Shown in pieces: positions 16,872 to 26,278 of a DNA stretch of 64,000 nt (its first letter is position 1; each line of letters begins with the position of its first letter). The translations under genes were made by a program, and so were the position numbers. The notes below the pieces were generated by a model. That model did no database searches. It was given only the letters and a program-made list of their open reading frames with translations, and was not told the origin of the DNA. The stretch is from Limnohabitans sp. T6-20 (lineage in GTDB: Bacteria > Pseudomonadota > Gammaproteobacteria > Burkholderiales > Burkholderiaceae_C): positions 496,001 to 560,000 of the forward strand of contig NZ_NERW01000003.1 of the NCBI RefSeq assembly GCF_003063505.1, written 5' to 3'.

Positions 16872-17390
16872 TCAGGCCAATTTGCGCTTGAGGCGCACTT
16901 CTTCGACCTTGACCCCGCCCAAAGGCACGGTGCGGGCGGTGTTCATTTCGCGCTTGAAGCCCGCCAGATCATGGAAACGCAGGGTTTTTTCGTGCAACAA
17001 GGGCAGCCAGACCGTGACGTCGGTGCAACCTTCTTCTTCCAGGCCTTCGCGGGCCGCATCCCACAAAGCCAAGCCAATGCCTTGGCCCAAGCGGTCTGGC
17101 GCTGCATAGATGGCCCAGATTTCGCCCGTGGTGTTTTTGGACTTGGGATCGCGCGAACGGTCAAAACCAACAAAACCGACCACATCCTTGCCATCCGTGG
17201 CCACGATGACTTGGGGTTCGCCGTATTCAATGGCCTCTTTCCAGAAAGAGACCCGTTTGGGCATGGGGGTGGCATCCCAATGGGCATCGGGCACTTGCCC
17301 GGCATAAGCGGCACGGCAAGCGCTGGCGTGCAAAGCCGCCACAGCGGTGGCGTCTTGTTGGGTGGCAAATCGGACTTGGATATCGGACAT
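16872..17390 (-). CDS. GNAT-family N-acetyltransferase
   Basis: The 172-residue protein has GNAT motif A, the acetyl-CoA phosphate-binding stretch IYAAPDRLGQGIGLALWDAA, preceded by a VGFVGFDRSRD beta strand. The start at MSDIQVRFATQQD (17390) matches the usual GNAT beginning. A much longer open frame to 17606 overlaps the cytochrome gene and is rejected. No Shine-Dalgarno sequence is visible. The substrate is unknown. It probably shares a transcript with dusC and is divergent from the cytochrome pair. Confidence 0.85.
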   Translation of the reverse strand: MSDIQVRFATQQDATAVAALHASACRAAYAGQVPDAHWDATPMPKRVSFWKEAIEYGEPQVIVATDGKDVVGFVGFDRSRDPKSKNTTGEIWAIYAAPDRLGQGIGLALWDAAREGLEEEGCTDVTVWLPLLHEKTLRFHDLAGFKREMNTARTVPLGGVKVEEVRLKRKLA

Positions 17391-17482
17391 GGCTTGAATG
17401 GGAATGAGAAAACAACAGAGCAATGGGCGGTCATGCCCAAAGTCAAACCCTGTATTGTCGCTGCTTCGGTTATCTTCAAGGG

Positions 17483-18289
17483 ATGTGGAAGCTACTGAAA
17501 CCCTTGAAACTGCCCAAAGTCTGGATGGCACTGTCAATCCTGGCCTGCTGCGCTGCTGCGACAGCCCAAAACCCGACGGCCCCAACGGCCTCACCGGCCG
17601 CCTCATCCACGCCCCGCGTCCGTTTTGAAGACAACATGGCCGAGCGCACCAAGGCGTGCACCGCCTGCCATGGAGACCAGGGCCGCGCCGGGCCAGATGG
17701 TTATTACCCGCGCCTGGCAGGCAAACCGGCAGGCTATCTGCACAACCAGCTGCGCAACTTTGCCCAAGGCCGACGCCATTACGAGCTGATGACGCGCCTG
17801 ATCGACCCGCTCTCAGACGCGTATCTGGGCGAAATGGCGCGGTATTTTTCTACTTTGGAATTGCCTTACCCGAAACCCAGCGCCAGCAACACGATTTCGG
17901 CGGAACGCCTGGCCAAAGGCCAGCAACTGGTGACACAAGGCGATGCATCGCGCGGACTGCCTGCCTGCACCCAATGCCACGGCGTGCGCTTGACGGGCGT
18001 GCAACACCATGTGCCCGGCTTGCTGGGGCTGCCGCTGGATTACCTGAATGCCCAGCTGGGCGCATGGCAAACGGGCCAGCGCAAGGCCCATGCCCCCGAC
18101 TGCATGGCCGAAGTGGTCAAGCGCATTCCGTCTGAAGACCTGATTGCCGTGTCCAGCTGGCTGGCACGCCAGGCTTTGCCTGCCGACACACACCCCGCAC
18201 CTCGCCCACCGGCCGGTCCGCCATTGCCTGCGGCCCTGCGCTGCGGCAGCGCACCCGAACTGTCCAGCACCGCAGGGGGTCAGCCATGA
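17483..18289 (+). CDS. Di-haem cytochrome c, c4-like
   Basis: The 268-residue exported protein has a signal peptide (to about residue 29, ATAQ) and two covalent haem sites, CTACH (59-63) and CTQCH (162-166), in two similar domains. That is the layout of cytochrome c4 and of class I di-haem electron carriers. It overlaps the following tri-haem cytochrome gene by ATGA, so the two are translated together and probably form one electron path in the periplasm. No dehydrogenase gene is adjacent. Start 17483 was chosen for the signal peptide; AAGG lies only 2 nt upstream, so ATG 17525 is an alternative. Confidence 0.85.
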   Translation: MWKLLKPLKLPKVWMALSILACCAAATAQNPTAPTASPAASSTPRVRFEDNMAERTKACTACHGDQGRAGPDGYYPRLAGKPAGYLHNQLRNFAQGRRHYELMTRLIDPLSDAYLGEMARYFSTLELPYPKPSASNTISAERLAKGQQLVTQGDASRGLPACTQCHGVRLTGVQHHVPGLLGLPLDYLNAQLGAWQTGQRKAHAPDCMAEVVKRIPSEDLIAVSSWLARQALPADTHPAPRPPAGPPLPAALRCGSAPELSSTAGGQP

Positions 18290-19614
18290 AAGCATCACGC
18301 ATCGGCTGGGGTCTGGCCTGTGGCGTTCTGGCATTGACCGCCTATGTCGCTTGGGACAACTGGGGCGACACCTGGCTGGCACCCGCCAAGCCCGCCACAA
18401 GTCCAGCTGCCAACACCACCGCCGGACCTTTGGAGAAAAGCGCTCAAATTGAACGCGGCCAGTACCTGGCCCGCGCGGGCAACTGCGTGGCTTGCCACAG
18501 CGCACGCGGGGCTGAGCCCATGTCTGGTGGGCGGCGCATCGAGACACCTTTTGGCGCTGTTTTCAGCAGCAACCTGACGCCAGATGCGGCCACCGGCATC
18601 GGCACCTGGAGCCCCCAGGACTTTTGGCAAGCGCTGCACCACGGTCGCTCCAAAGATGGCCGACTGCTGACACCGGCTTTCCCCTACAACCACACCAGCG
18701 TCATCACCCGTGAGGACAGTGACGACCTGCTGGCCTGGCTGCAAAGTCTGCCTGCGGTGCACCAGCCTGTTCAACCCCACACCCTCATGTGGCCCGTGGG
18801 CACACAAGCGGCGCTGGCCGTTTGGCGCAGCCTGTTTTTCAGCCCTGCACCGTTCAAGGCGGACCCGGCGCAATCGGCCGAGTGGAACCGGGGCGCTTAC
18901 TTGGTGAAAGGCCTGGGCCACTGCGCCGCATGCCACAGCCCGCGCAATGCTTTGGGGGCCAGTGGCGCTGTCGACGATTTGTCGGGCGGTCTGATGCCCG
19001 TGGTCAACTGGTATGCCCCGGACCTGACCCGAGAAAGCGAAACGGGCTTGGCCAGCACACCGTTGGCCGACATCGTGCAATTGCTGCGCACCGGCCAGAG
19101 CCGCCAGGCCCAAACCAGCGGCCCCATGGCCGAAGTGGTGCAGCACGGCACCCAACACATGACCGAAGCAGACTTGCAAGCCATGGCGGTGTATCTGCAG
19201 TCCCGCGCGTCAAAAGCCGCCACGGCTGCCACAGCGACCGTGCGCGCCAAAGTCAGCTTGGTGGTGGCCGAAAAAGGCCTGCAAATCTACGATCGGCATT
19301 GCGTGCAATGCCATGGTGAGCAAGGCCAGGGCATCACCACGGCAACCGGGGATGCGGCCTATCCGGCGCTGGCGGGCAACCGCGCCGTGCTGCTGAGCGA
19401 CCCCACCAACCTGGTGCAAACGGTTTTGTACGGCGGCTATGGCCCGGCCACGGCGCTGCACCCCCGCCCCTTTGGCATGCCGCCAGCGGTGTTGGAACTC
19501 GACGACCGCGACATCGCCGCTGTGCTGACCCACTTGCGCACCCAATGGGGCAACCAGGCCAATGAAGTCACACCTTTGCAGGTCAACCGCATCCGGGCAG
19601 CGCAAGGCCATTGA
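18286..19614 (+). CDS. Tri-haem cytochrome c, alcohol/gluconate dehydrogenase subunit type
   Basis: The 442-residue protein has one N-terminal hydrophobic segment (about 7-23), used as signal or anchor, and three haem motifs: CVACH (67-71), CAACH (213-217) and CVQCH (339-343). This is the architecture of the membrane cytochrome subunit (AdhB) of acetic-acid-bacteria dehydrogenases. It is also that of the third subunit of some IorAB-type molybdenum hydroxylases, which pass electrons to ubiquinone or oxidase. The catalytic partner is not next to it. It is coupled to the di-haem gene upstream. Confidence 0.9.
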   Translation: MKASRIGWGLACGVLALTAYVAWDNWGDTWLAPAKPATSPAANTTAGPLEKSAQIERGQYLARAGNCVACHSARGAEPMSGGRRIETPFGAVFSSNLTPDAATGIGTWSPQDFWQALHHGRSKDGRLLTPAFPYNHTSVITREDSDDLLAWLQSLPAVHQPVQPHTLMWPVGTQAALAVWRSLFFSPAPFKADPAQSAEWNRGAYLVKGLGHCAACHSPRNALGASGAVDDLSGGLMPVVNWYAPDLTRESETGLASTPLADIVQLLRTGQSRQAQTSGPMAEVVQHGTQHMTEADLQAMAVYLQSRASKAATAATATVRAKVSLVVAEKGLQIYDRHCVQCHGEQGQGITTATGDAAYPALAGNRAVLLSDPTNLVQTVLYGGYGPATALHPRPFGMPPAVLELDDRDIAAVLTHLRTQWGNQANEVTPLQVNRIRAAQGH

Positions 19615-19626
19615 AATTTTTAACAC

Positions 19627-20382
19627 ATGAAACACCACCTTTACATCCTGACAGGCGCCTCTCGCGGCATGGGCTTGGCCATTGCGCAGCAATTGCTCGG
19701 CGCCGGCAACAGCCTGTTGTGCATCTCGCGCCACGCCAACGATGCGCTGGCCAATGCGGCCCAAAGCAGCCAAGCGCCACTGGTGCAGTGGACCCATGAC
19801 CTGAGCGATGGCCAAGGTGCCAGCCAGCGCCTGCGCGACTGGCTTAAGAGCCAAAACATGGCCTCTTACGCCAGCGCCACGCTCATCAACAACGCCGGGG
19901 CCATTCCCCGCATTGGGCCGCTCAGCCAAGCCGATGCCCAGGATTTGGCCCAAGCCTTGCGGGTGGGGCTGGAAGCGCCCATGCAACTGTGCGCGGCTTT
20001 TCTGGGAGCAACCGAAAGCTGGGCCCTGCCCCGCCGGGTGCTCAACATTTCATCGGGTCTGGGCCGCTACCCCATGGCCTCGCAAGCCGGATATTGCGCC
20101 GCCAAGGCGGGCATGGACCACTTCACGCGCTGCATGACGCTCGACGAAGCCCTCAAGCCCAACGGGGCCAAAGTCTGCTCGCTGGCCCCCGGCGTCATCG
20201 ACACCGACATGCAGGTGCAGCTGCGCGGCGCGGCGGGCGAGGCGTTTCCGGACCAAGCCAAGTTCTTGCAGCTGAAGGCGCAGGGCCAGCTCAGCTCCCC
20301 CGCGCAAGCGGCCGAGCAGGTGCTGCGATTTTTGGCGCGGCCTGACTTTGGCCGTGAGCCGGTCGCCGACGTGCGGGGCTGA
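19627..20382 (+). CDS. Short-chain dehydrogenase/reductase, sepiapterin-reductase-like
   Basis: The 251-residue enzyme begins LYILTGASRGMGLAIAQQLL, with the cofactor motif at residues 9-16, and has NNAG (88-91) and the catalytic Ser142/143, Tyr156 and Lys160. CSLAPGVIDTDMQ near residue 190 is typical of the sepiapterin and benzil reductase branch, which prefers NADP and small carbonyls. It starts 12 nt after the cytochrome gene and may be in its transcript, but no shared role is evident. Confidence 0.82.
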   Translation: MKHHLYILTGASRGMGLAIAQQLLGAGNSLLCISRHANDALANAAQSSQAPLVQWTHDLSDGQGASQRLRDWLKSQNMASYASATLINNAGAIPRIGPLSQADAQDLAQALRVGLEAPMQLCAAFLGATESWALPRRVLNISSGLGRYPMASQAGYCAAKAGMDHFTRCMTLDEALKPNGAKVCSLAPGVIDTDMQVQLRGAAGEAFPDQAKFLQLKAQGQLSSPAQAAEQVLRFLARPDFGREPVADVRG

Positions 20383-20498
20383 AAAGCCCTGGCGACGCCC
20401 GCAGGCACGCTTGTCAGGCCGCTGTAGCCATTGCGTCTGACACTGTTTGCGTTGTACCCCTTGCCATTTCATCCATTTTTTCAATTCGGAGACTTTCC

Positions 20499-21683
20499 AT
20501 GAGCCGTGAAGTTGTTGTTGTCAGCGGTGTGCGCACCGCCATTGGTACCTATGGCGGCAGCCTGAAGGACATCGCCCCCACCGAGCTGGCCGCCCAAGTT
20601 GTGCGCGAAGCCCTGTCCCGCGCCGGAACCGACGGCAAGGACGTCGGCCATGTGGTGTTCGGCCATGTGGTCAACACCGAACCCAAAGACATGTATTTGT
20701 CGCGCGTGGCGGCCATCAATGGCGGCTGCGCCGAAGGCACGCCCGCTTTCAACGTGAACCGCCTGTGCGGCTCGGGCCTGCAGGCCATCGTCAGCGCCAG
20801 CCAGTCCATCCTGCTGGGTGACTGCGACATCGCCATTGGCGGCGGCGCTGAAAACATGAGCCGTGGCCCCTACGCATCCCTGAGCGCCCGCTGGGGTGCC
20901 CGCATGGGTGACACCAAAATGGTCGACATGGTGGTCGGCGCGCTGCACGACCCCTTCCACACCATCCACATGGGCGTGACGGCCGAAAACGTGGCCGCCA
21001 AATACGGCATCACCCGCGAAATGCAAGACGCGCTGGCCGTGGAAAGCCACAACCGCGCGGAACGTGCCACCGCCGCCGGTTACTTCAAAGACCAGATCAT
21101 GCCGGTCATGCTCAAGAGCAAAAAAGGCGATGTGGCTTATGCCACCGACGAGCACTTCCGCCCCGGTTGCAAGCTCGAAGACATGGCCAAGCTCAAGCCC
21201 GTCTTCGTGAAAGAAAACGGCACCGTGACCGCTGGCAACGCCTCGGGCATCAACGACGCCGCCGCCGCTGTGGTGCTGATGGAAGCCGGTGCTGCCAAAG
21301 CCCGTGGCGCCAAGCCGCTGGCCCGCCTGGTGGGTTATGCCCACACCGGTCTGGACCCCAAGATCATGGGCGTGGGCCCGATCTCGGCCACACACGCCGT
21401 GCTCAAGAAGACAGGTCTCTCGGTGAACGACCTGGACGTGATCGAAGCCAACGAAGCCTTTGCTGCCCAGGCCTGCGCCGTGACCCGCGAACTGGGTCTG
21501 GACCCCGCCAAAGTCAACCCCAACGGCTCGGGCATCTCGCTGGGCCACCCCATCGGCGCGACGGGCGCTTTGATCACGGTGAAAGCGCTGTACGAGCTGC
21601 AACGTGTGAACGGCCGCTATGCGCTGGTGACCATGTGCATCGGCGGCGGTCAGGGCATCGCGGCGATTTTTGAGCGCATGTGA
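20499..21683 (+). CDS. bktB: Acetyl-CoA acyltransferase (beta-ketothiolase, BktB type)
   Basis: The enzyme condenses two acyl-CoAs to a 3-ketoacyl-CoA or cleaves it. The 394-residue sequence closely follows Cupriavidus BktB as I remember it, beginning SREVVVVSGVRTAIGT. Active-site residues are Cys90 (NRLCGSG), His350 (GHPIGATGA) and Cys380 (CIGGGQG). BktB accepts C4 and longer substrates and can feed polyhydroxyalkanoate synthesis, but no pha genes are in view. Its own promoter is likely, since 116 nt separate it from the SDR gene, and it ends in a strong terminator. GGAG lies 8 nt before the ATG. Confidence 0.92.
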   Translation: MSREVVVVSGVRTAIGTYGGSLKDIAPTELAAQVVREALSRAGTDGKDVGHVVFGHVVNTEPKDMYLSRVAAINGGCAEGTPAFNVNRLCGSGLQAIVSASQSILLGDCDIAIGGGAENMSRGPYASLSARWGARMGDTKMVDMVVGALHDPFHTIHMGVTAENVAAKYGITREMQDALAVESHNRAERATAAGYFKDQIMPVMLKSKKGDVAYATDEHFRPGCKLEDMAKLKPVFVKENGTVTAGNASGINDAAAAVVLMEAGAAKARGAKPLARLVGYAHTGLDPKIMGVGPISATHAVLKKTGLSVNDLDVIEANEAFAAQACAVTRELGLDPAKVNPNGSGISLGHPIGATGALITVKALYELQRVNGRYALVTMCIGGGQGIAAIFERM

Positions 21684-21744
21684 CGCACCGGGTCAGGCCT
21701 CAACGGCCTGGTCTGATCAGGCCATAAGCGCCTGAGCAAGCAAG

Positions 21745-21777
21745 AAAAATGGGCATCGGTTGATGCCCATTTTTTTG
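21745..21777. terminator. Bidirectional terminator between bktB and the ridA-like gene
   Basis: Arms 21745-21757 and 21762-21774 form a perfect 13-bp stem (AAAAATGGGCATC) with a GGTT loop and seven T. It serves both convergent genes. Confidence 0.9.
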
Positions 21778-21798
21778 CTTCATTGCTTTTCGACCGTC

Positions 21799-22158
21799 TC
21801 AAGGTTTCACTGCCGCCGTGACCACCACCTCGATCAAATAGGCCGGGTTGGCCAGCGGCGCTTGCACCGTGGCGCGTGGTGGCGCGCTGCCTGCCACCAC
21901 CCAGGCATCCCACACCTCGTTCATGGCAGCGATGTCGGTGATGTCTTTGAGGTAAATCTGGGTGCGCAGGATGCGGGTTTTGTCGCTGCCCGCCTCCAGC
22001 AGGCGGTGCTCGATCTGGCGCAGCACATCGGCCGTCTGGCTGCGGATGTCGGTAGCTTCGCACTCGGGCACCATGCCAGCCAGATACACCACGCCGTTGA
22101 AGATGGCCGCTTCGCTGTAGCGGGCTGCCACATGCAAACGTTGAATGTCTTGGCTCAT
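21799..22158 (-). CDS. RidA/YjgF family enamine/imine deaminase
   Basis: RidA proteins hydrolyse reactive 2-aminoacrylate and related imines released by PLP enzymes. The 119-residue length is typical. The conserved arginine that binds the substrate carboxylate is seen in [14 protein letters not shown] near the C-terminal third. ATG 22158 overlaps the plsY stop (ATGA), so it is the last gene of a minus-strand run. Some RidA relatives have other hydrolytic roles. Confidence 0.88.
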   Translation of the reverse strand: MSQDIQRLHVAARYSEAAIFNGVVYLAGMVPECEATDIRSQTADVLRQIEHRLLEAGSDKTRILRTQIYLKDITDIAAMNEVWDAWVVAGSAPPRATVQAPLANPAYLIEVVVTAAVKP

Positions 22159-22784
22159 TCTTTTTTCTTTCCCAATTTGGACTCGGTCCCAGCCAACAGG
22201 CGGTTGATGTTTTCACGGTGACGCCAGACCAGCAGCAAGGCCATGATGGCCAGGCACAAGACCTCCGCCCCGTTCGCATCCCAAGCCACGCCGTTGCCGA
22301 AGAGATAAAACACGGGCGCAAACACAGCGGCCACCATGGACGCCAGCGACACGTAGCGGCTGAAATACACCACGATGCCAAATGTGAGCACGGTTGCCAC
22401 AGCCAAGGCACCGTTGACGCCCACCAGCACGCCCACGGCCGTGGCCACACCCTTGCCGCCCACAAAACCAAAAAACACCGGGTACAGATGCCCTAAAAAG
22501 GCCGCCAACCCCGCCAGCGCGGCCACACTGGCACCCAAACCGTGTTCAGGCCCCCAGGCCAGCACCAGCGCCACCGGCAACCAGCCCTTCACGGCATCCA
22601 GCAACAAGGTCAGGATGGCCGCCTTTTTGCTGCCCGAGCGCAACACATTCGTCGCACCGGGGTTTTTGCTGCCGTAGCTGCGCGGGTCGTTCAACCCCAT
22701 CAGGCGGCTGACGATCACTGCAAAACTGAGCGAGCCCATCAAATAACTGGCCAACACCACGGCCACCGGAATCAACAAATCCAT
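22155..22784 (-). CDS. plsY: Glycerol-3-phosphate acyltransferase PlsY
   Basis: PlsY transfers an acyl group from acyl-phosphate to glycerol-3-phosphate, the first step of phospholipid synthesis. The 209-residue membrane protein has about five helices and the family motifs [32 protein letters not shown] and [19 protein letters not shown]. The gene overlaps ridA by 4 nt and lies 28 nt after ybaK. Confidence 0.95.
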   Translation of the reverse strand: MDLLIPVAVVLASYLMGSLSFAVIVSRLMGLNDPRSYGSKNPGATNVLRSGSKKAAILTLLLDAVKGWLPVALVLAWGPEHGLGASVAALAGLAAFLGHLYPVFFGFVGGKGVATAVGVLVGVNGALAVATVLTFGIVVYFSRYVSLASMVAAVFAPVFYLFGNGVAWDANGAEVLCLAIMALLLVWRHRENINRLLAGTESKLGKKKE

Positions 22785-22812
22785 CGAAAGCTCCCTTGTT
22801 CTTGTATGGGCG

Positions 22813-23304
22813 TCATTCTGCCAGCGCGCAATTCACCACCTTCGCGTCCAGCAGCTGCACGCAGACCTGCGGGTCGATGCCCACCAGATAACCGCGCCGC
22901 CCACCGTTGATGCAGATGCGCGGCAAGCCGAGGATGGTTTCCTCGATGTAGACCGGCATTTGCCTGCGCGTGGCAAACGGCGAGGTGCCGCCCACCAGAT
23001 AGCCGCTGTGCCGGTTGGCCACCTCGGGCGCGCACGATTCAATGGCTTTGAGGCCGACTTGCCGCGCCAGGTTTTTGGTGGACACCTTGCGGTTGCCGTG
23101 CATCAGCACCACCAGCGGCTTGGCGTCCTGGTCTTGCATGATCAGGGTCTTGACCACGGCAAACGGGTCCATGCCCAACACCTGCGCGCTGTGCTGCGCG
23201 CCGCCGTGCTCCAGGTATTCGTAGGGATGCTCGGTGAAGCTCACCCCGTGCTGGCGCAGCAGCGCCGTGGCCGGGGTTTCGCTGACTTTGTCTTTCTTGG
23301 CCAT
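22813..23304 (-). CDS. ybaK: YbaK/EbsC-type Cys-tRNA(Pro) deacylase
   Basis: YbaK removes cysteine wrongly attached to tRNA-Pro. The 163-residue single-domain protein shows the family core: [32 protein letters not shown] (with the conserved lysine) and [20 protein letters not shown]. It lies 9 nt after the aldo/keto reductase gene on the same strand. Confidence 0.92.
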   Translation of the reverse strand: MAKKDKVSETPATALLRQHGVSFTEHPYEYLEHGGAQHSAQVLGMDPFAVVKTLIMQDQDAKPLVVLMHGNRKVSTKNLARQVGLKAIESCAPEVANRHSGYLVGGTSPFATRRQMPVYIEETILGLPRICINGGRRGYLVGIDPQVCVQLLDAKVVNCALAE

Positions 23305-23313
23305 GGGCCGAAA

Positions 23314-24375
23314 TCACAAAGCTGGGTCGCGCATTTCCCAGCGGATCGCATCAATCGCCTTGAGCACTTCGGGCGACAACTCGGTCGACCAGGCCGCCAA
23401 GTCTTCGTTCAATTGGGCCACCGAGGTCACGCCAATGATGGTGCTGGCCACGCTCCAGCGGTGGTAGCAAAACGCCAGCGCCATCTGGGTGGGCGTCATG
23501 CCGTTGTCGCGTGCCAGCTGGTTGTAGCGGCGCGCCGCCACCAAGGCTTCTGGGCGGCCCCAACGCTGTTTGCGCATCGAGTCGTAGCGGGCAATTCGGC
23601 CACCATCAGGCACCAGCGGACCGGTCAGGTCAGTGTGGTCGTATTTCCCTGTCAACAAGCCAAAGCCCAGCGGTGAATAAGCCAGCATCGACACGTTCAG
23701 GCGGTGGCAAGTTTCGTCCAGCGCATTGTCGTAAGTGCGGTTCACCAGGCAGTACGGGTTTTGGATCGTGGCCACGCGCGGCAAACCATGCTGCTCGGCC
23801 AAGCGCACAAACTCGTGCACGCCATAGGGCGTTTCGTTCGAGAGGCCCACATAACGCACCTTGCCCGCCTTGACCAACTTGGACAGGGCTTCGAGTTGCT
23901 CGTGGATCGAGGTCTGCGGCTTGTCTTTGCTCGGGTCGAAATAGGTCATGCCAAACACCGGCACATGGCGCTCGGGCCAGTGGATTTGGTACAGATCAAT
24001 CACATCGGTTTGCAGACGGTGCAAGCTGGCATCACACGAGTTCAGGATGTCCTGACCGGTCATGCCGGAGCCTTCACGAATCCAGGGCATGCCGCGCGAG
24101 GGACCTGCAACCTTGGTGGCCAGCACCAGTTTCTGGCGGGCACCGGGGTTTTTGGCAAACCAGTTGCCGATGTAGGTTTCGGTGAAACCACAGGTGGCTG
24201 CGGTGGCGGGCACGGCATACATCTCGGCGGTGTCGATGAAGTTGACCCCGGCTTCGAGCGAGCGGTCTAGGATGGCGTGCGAGTCGGCCTCGTTGACCTG
24301 CTCGCCAAAAGTCATGGTACCCAGACAAATGGGCGTCACTTGCAAGTCGGACTGGCCGAGTTGAACGAGTTTCAT
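23314..24375 (-). CDS. tas: Aldo/keto reductase, Tas-like
   Basis: The 353-residue NADP-dependent oxidoreductase matches E. coli Tas by the opening MKLVQLGQSDLQVTPICLGTM, the FIDTAEMYAVPA motif with catalytic Asp and Tyr, and a C-terminal cofactor region (TIIGVTSVAQLNEDL). Start 24375 has AGGAAA upstream; an ATG 45 nt earlier has nothing comparable. Physiological substrate of this branch is uncertain. Confidence 0.9.
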   Translation of the reverse strand: MKLVQLGQSDLQVTPICLGTMTFGEQVNEADSHAILDRSLEAGVNFIDTAEMYAVPATAATCGFTETYIGNWFAKNPGARQKLVLATKVAGPSRGMPWIREGSGMTGQDILNSCDASLHRLQTDVIDLYQIHWPERHVPVFGMTYFDPSKDKPQTSIHEQLEALSKLVKAGKVRYVGLSNETPYGVHEFVRLAEQHGLPRVATIQNPYCLVNRTYDNALDETCHRLNVSMLAYSPLGFGLLTGKYDHTDLTGPLVPDGGRIARYDSMRKQRWGRPEALVAARRYNQLARDNGMTPTQMALAFCYHRWSVASTIIGVTSVAQLNEDLAAWSTELSPEVLKAIDAIRWEMRDPAL

Positions 24376-24443
24376 GGTGTTTCCTGTGTTGTTCTGAATC
24401 GGTGGTGGCAGAGTCAACAAAAATGGCCTGCACGGAGCGATGG

Positions 24444-24473
24444 CGACACAGCGCTCATGGACGCGCTGTGTCG
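24444..24473. terminator. Hairpin between acyl-CoA synthetase and tas
   Basis: CGACACAGCGC (24444-24454) and GCGCTGTGTCG (24463-24473) form an 11-bp perfect stem. No U-tract follows on the minus strand, so it may be an RNA end structure and not a complete terminator. Confidence 0.4.
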
Positions 24474-24486
24474 GGCGCTTATTTTG

Positions 24487-26253
24487 TCACGCCGAGGCAC
24501 CGGTGCCCGCCGCCCTCGCCTCTTCTTGCTGCCGCAGCACGCGGCGCTGCACTTTGCCGGTGGTGGTCATGGGCAGCTGGTCAATGAATTCGATCTCTTT
24601 GGGGTATTCATAAGGGGCCAGCAAGCCGCGCACATGGGCTTGCAGCTCCCGGCGCACTTCCTCGTCAAAAGCGCTTTGCCCTGGGCCTGTGGGCCTGCGG
24701 CTTTGCCAGTCGGGCGACAGCACCACATAGGCTTTGACCAGCGCGCCGCGATCCTGGTCGGGTTTGGGCACCACGGCGGCATTGGCCACGGCGGGGTGTT
24801 TGACCAAGCAGTTTTCGATCTCACCAGGGCCAATGCGGTAGCCCGCCGCCTTGAACATGTCGTCGGTGCGGCCCTGGTACCAAAGGTAGCCGTCCTCATC
24901 GCAGACTGCCATGTCGCCCGTGCGGCACCAGTCGCCGGTGTATTTGGCTTGGGTGGCTTTGTCGTTGTTCCAGTAGCCCAAAAAGAACACCGGGTCGGGG
25001 TGGCCATGCACGTCAAACCGGTTGACCGCCACCTCGCCGGGCGTGCCTGCGGGGCACAAGCGCCCGGCGTCATCGATGACCGCCACTTGGTGCCCCGGAT
25101 AGCCTTTGCCCATGCTGCCGGGCTTGGCGGGCCACAGGCGGGCGCAGTTGCCCACCACGTAGTTGATCTCGGTCTGGCCAAACATCTCGTTCACCGTCAC
25201 GCCCAGTTGCTGCTGCACATAGGCAAACACCGCGTCACCCACCGCCTCGCCTGCGCTCATCATGGCTTGCAGCTTCAGGCGGTAGCGGCCCCGCACCTCG
25301 GGCACGGCCTTCATCATGGCTTTGAGCGCGGTGGGGAACAAAAAGGTGTGCGTCACGCCGTGGCTTTGCAAAATTTCAAACGCCGCCTCGGGCGAAAAAC
25401 GCCCGTTGAAAGCCACGATGGGCCGACCGAAGTACAGGCTGGGCAGCAAGGCGTCCATCAGCCCACCGGTCCAGGACCAGTCGGCGGGTGACCAGAACAC
25501 CGCTTTGGAGGGCCGCTCGGCTTTGAAGGGGTCAAAGCCAAACCAGTTCTGGCTGCACACAAAGCCCGTGAGGTTACCGATCAGGGCCCGGTGGGGGATC
25601 AAAGCGCCCTTGGGGTTGCCCGTGGTGCCGCTGGTGTAGATCAGCACCGCCGGGTCTTCGGCCAGGGTGGACACGGGTTTGAACGTGGGCGCGCTGGCGG
25701 CCATGGCCTGATTCAGGTCCAGGTCGGCCAGGGCTGCCGCCTCGCCCACCCCCAGCAGCACTTGCAAGCCGGGGCAATCGGCACGGGCCTGCAGCAGGGC
25801 CTGCACGGTGGATTCGTCGCACACCGCCACGCGGGCCTGGCTGTCGTTGATGCGAAACGACAGCGCCTCAGGCCCAAACAGCATGGACAGCGGCATGGCC
25901 ACCGCGCCCATTTGCAGCACCGCCATGTAGGCCACAGCGGTTTCGTAGCGCTGGGGCATGACGATGGCCACGCGGTCGCCGCGCTGCACACCGTGCGCGC
26001 TGAGCACCCGGCTCAGGCGGTTGGCGTCTTGCTGCAACTGCCCGAAGGTCCAGCTGCGCCCCAGGCCCTGCCCGGCCACATGCTCGCGGATGGCCTGGCG
26101 CTTGGCGGTGGCTGCTTGCGCCGCCCATTGACCGCAACAGGCCTGCGCCATGTTGAAGCGCTTGGGCACTTTCCAGCCAAAGCCCTGGTGGATGGCCTGG
26201 TAACGGTCCGGGGTGGCAGGGGCTTGGCGGTCCTGGTTGCGACTGACGCTCAT
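24487..26253 (-). CDS. Acyl-CoA synthetase (AMP-forming)
   Basis: The 588-residue ligase activates a carboxylic acid to its CoA thioester through an acyl-adenylate. Motifs are TSGTTGNPKG (207-216, ATP loop), the adenylate core DWCRTGDMAVCDEDGYLWYQGR, and the C-terminal TTGKVQRR lysine. The beginning (YQAIHQGFGWKVPKRFNMA) is typical of the medium-chain/short-chain branch related to MACS and benzoate-type ligases. AAGGAG precedes the ATG. The gene is divergent from the hydrolase gene, with 25 nt between starts. The chain length accepted is not determined. Confidence 0.9.
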   Translation of the reverse strand: MSVSRNQDRQAPATPDRYQAIHQGFGWKVPKRFNMAQACCGQWAAQAATAKRQAIREHVAGQGLGRSWTFGQLQQDANRLSRVLSAHGVQRGDRVAIVMPQRYETAVAYMAVLQMGAVAMPLSMLFGPEALSFRINDSQARVAVCDESTVQALLQARADCPGLQVLLGVGEAAALADLDLNQAMAASAPTFKPVSTLAEDPAVLIYTSGTTGNPKGALIPHRALIGNLTGFVCSQNWFGFDPFKAERPSKAVFWSPADWSWTGGLMDALLPSLYFGRPIVAFNGRFSPEAAFEILQSHGVTHTFLFPTALKAMMKAVPEVRGRYRLKLQAMMSAGEAVGDAVFAYVQQQLGVTVNEMFGQTEINYVVGNCARLWPAKPGSMGKGYPGHQVAVIDDAGRLCPAGTPGEVAVNRFDVHGHPDPVFFLGYWNNDKATQAKYTGDWCRTGDMAVCDEDGYLWYQGRTDDMFKAAGYRIGPGEIENCLVKHPAVANAAVVPKPDQDRGALVKAYVVLSPDWQSRRPTGPGQSAFDEEVRRELQAHVRGLLAPYEYPKEIEFIDQLPMTTTGKVQRRVLRQQEEARAAGTGASA

Positions 26254-26278
26254 CGGTTGTCTCCTTATGATCGAAAGT

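Noticed and set aside
16872..17606. The acetyltransferase extended by 72 residues to 17606
   Set aside because: The added part overlaps the divergent cytochrome gene and signal peptide and has no GNAT similarity.
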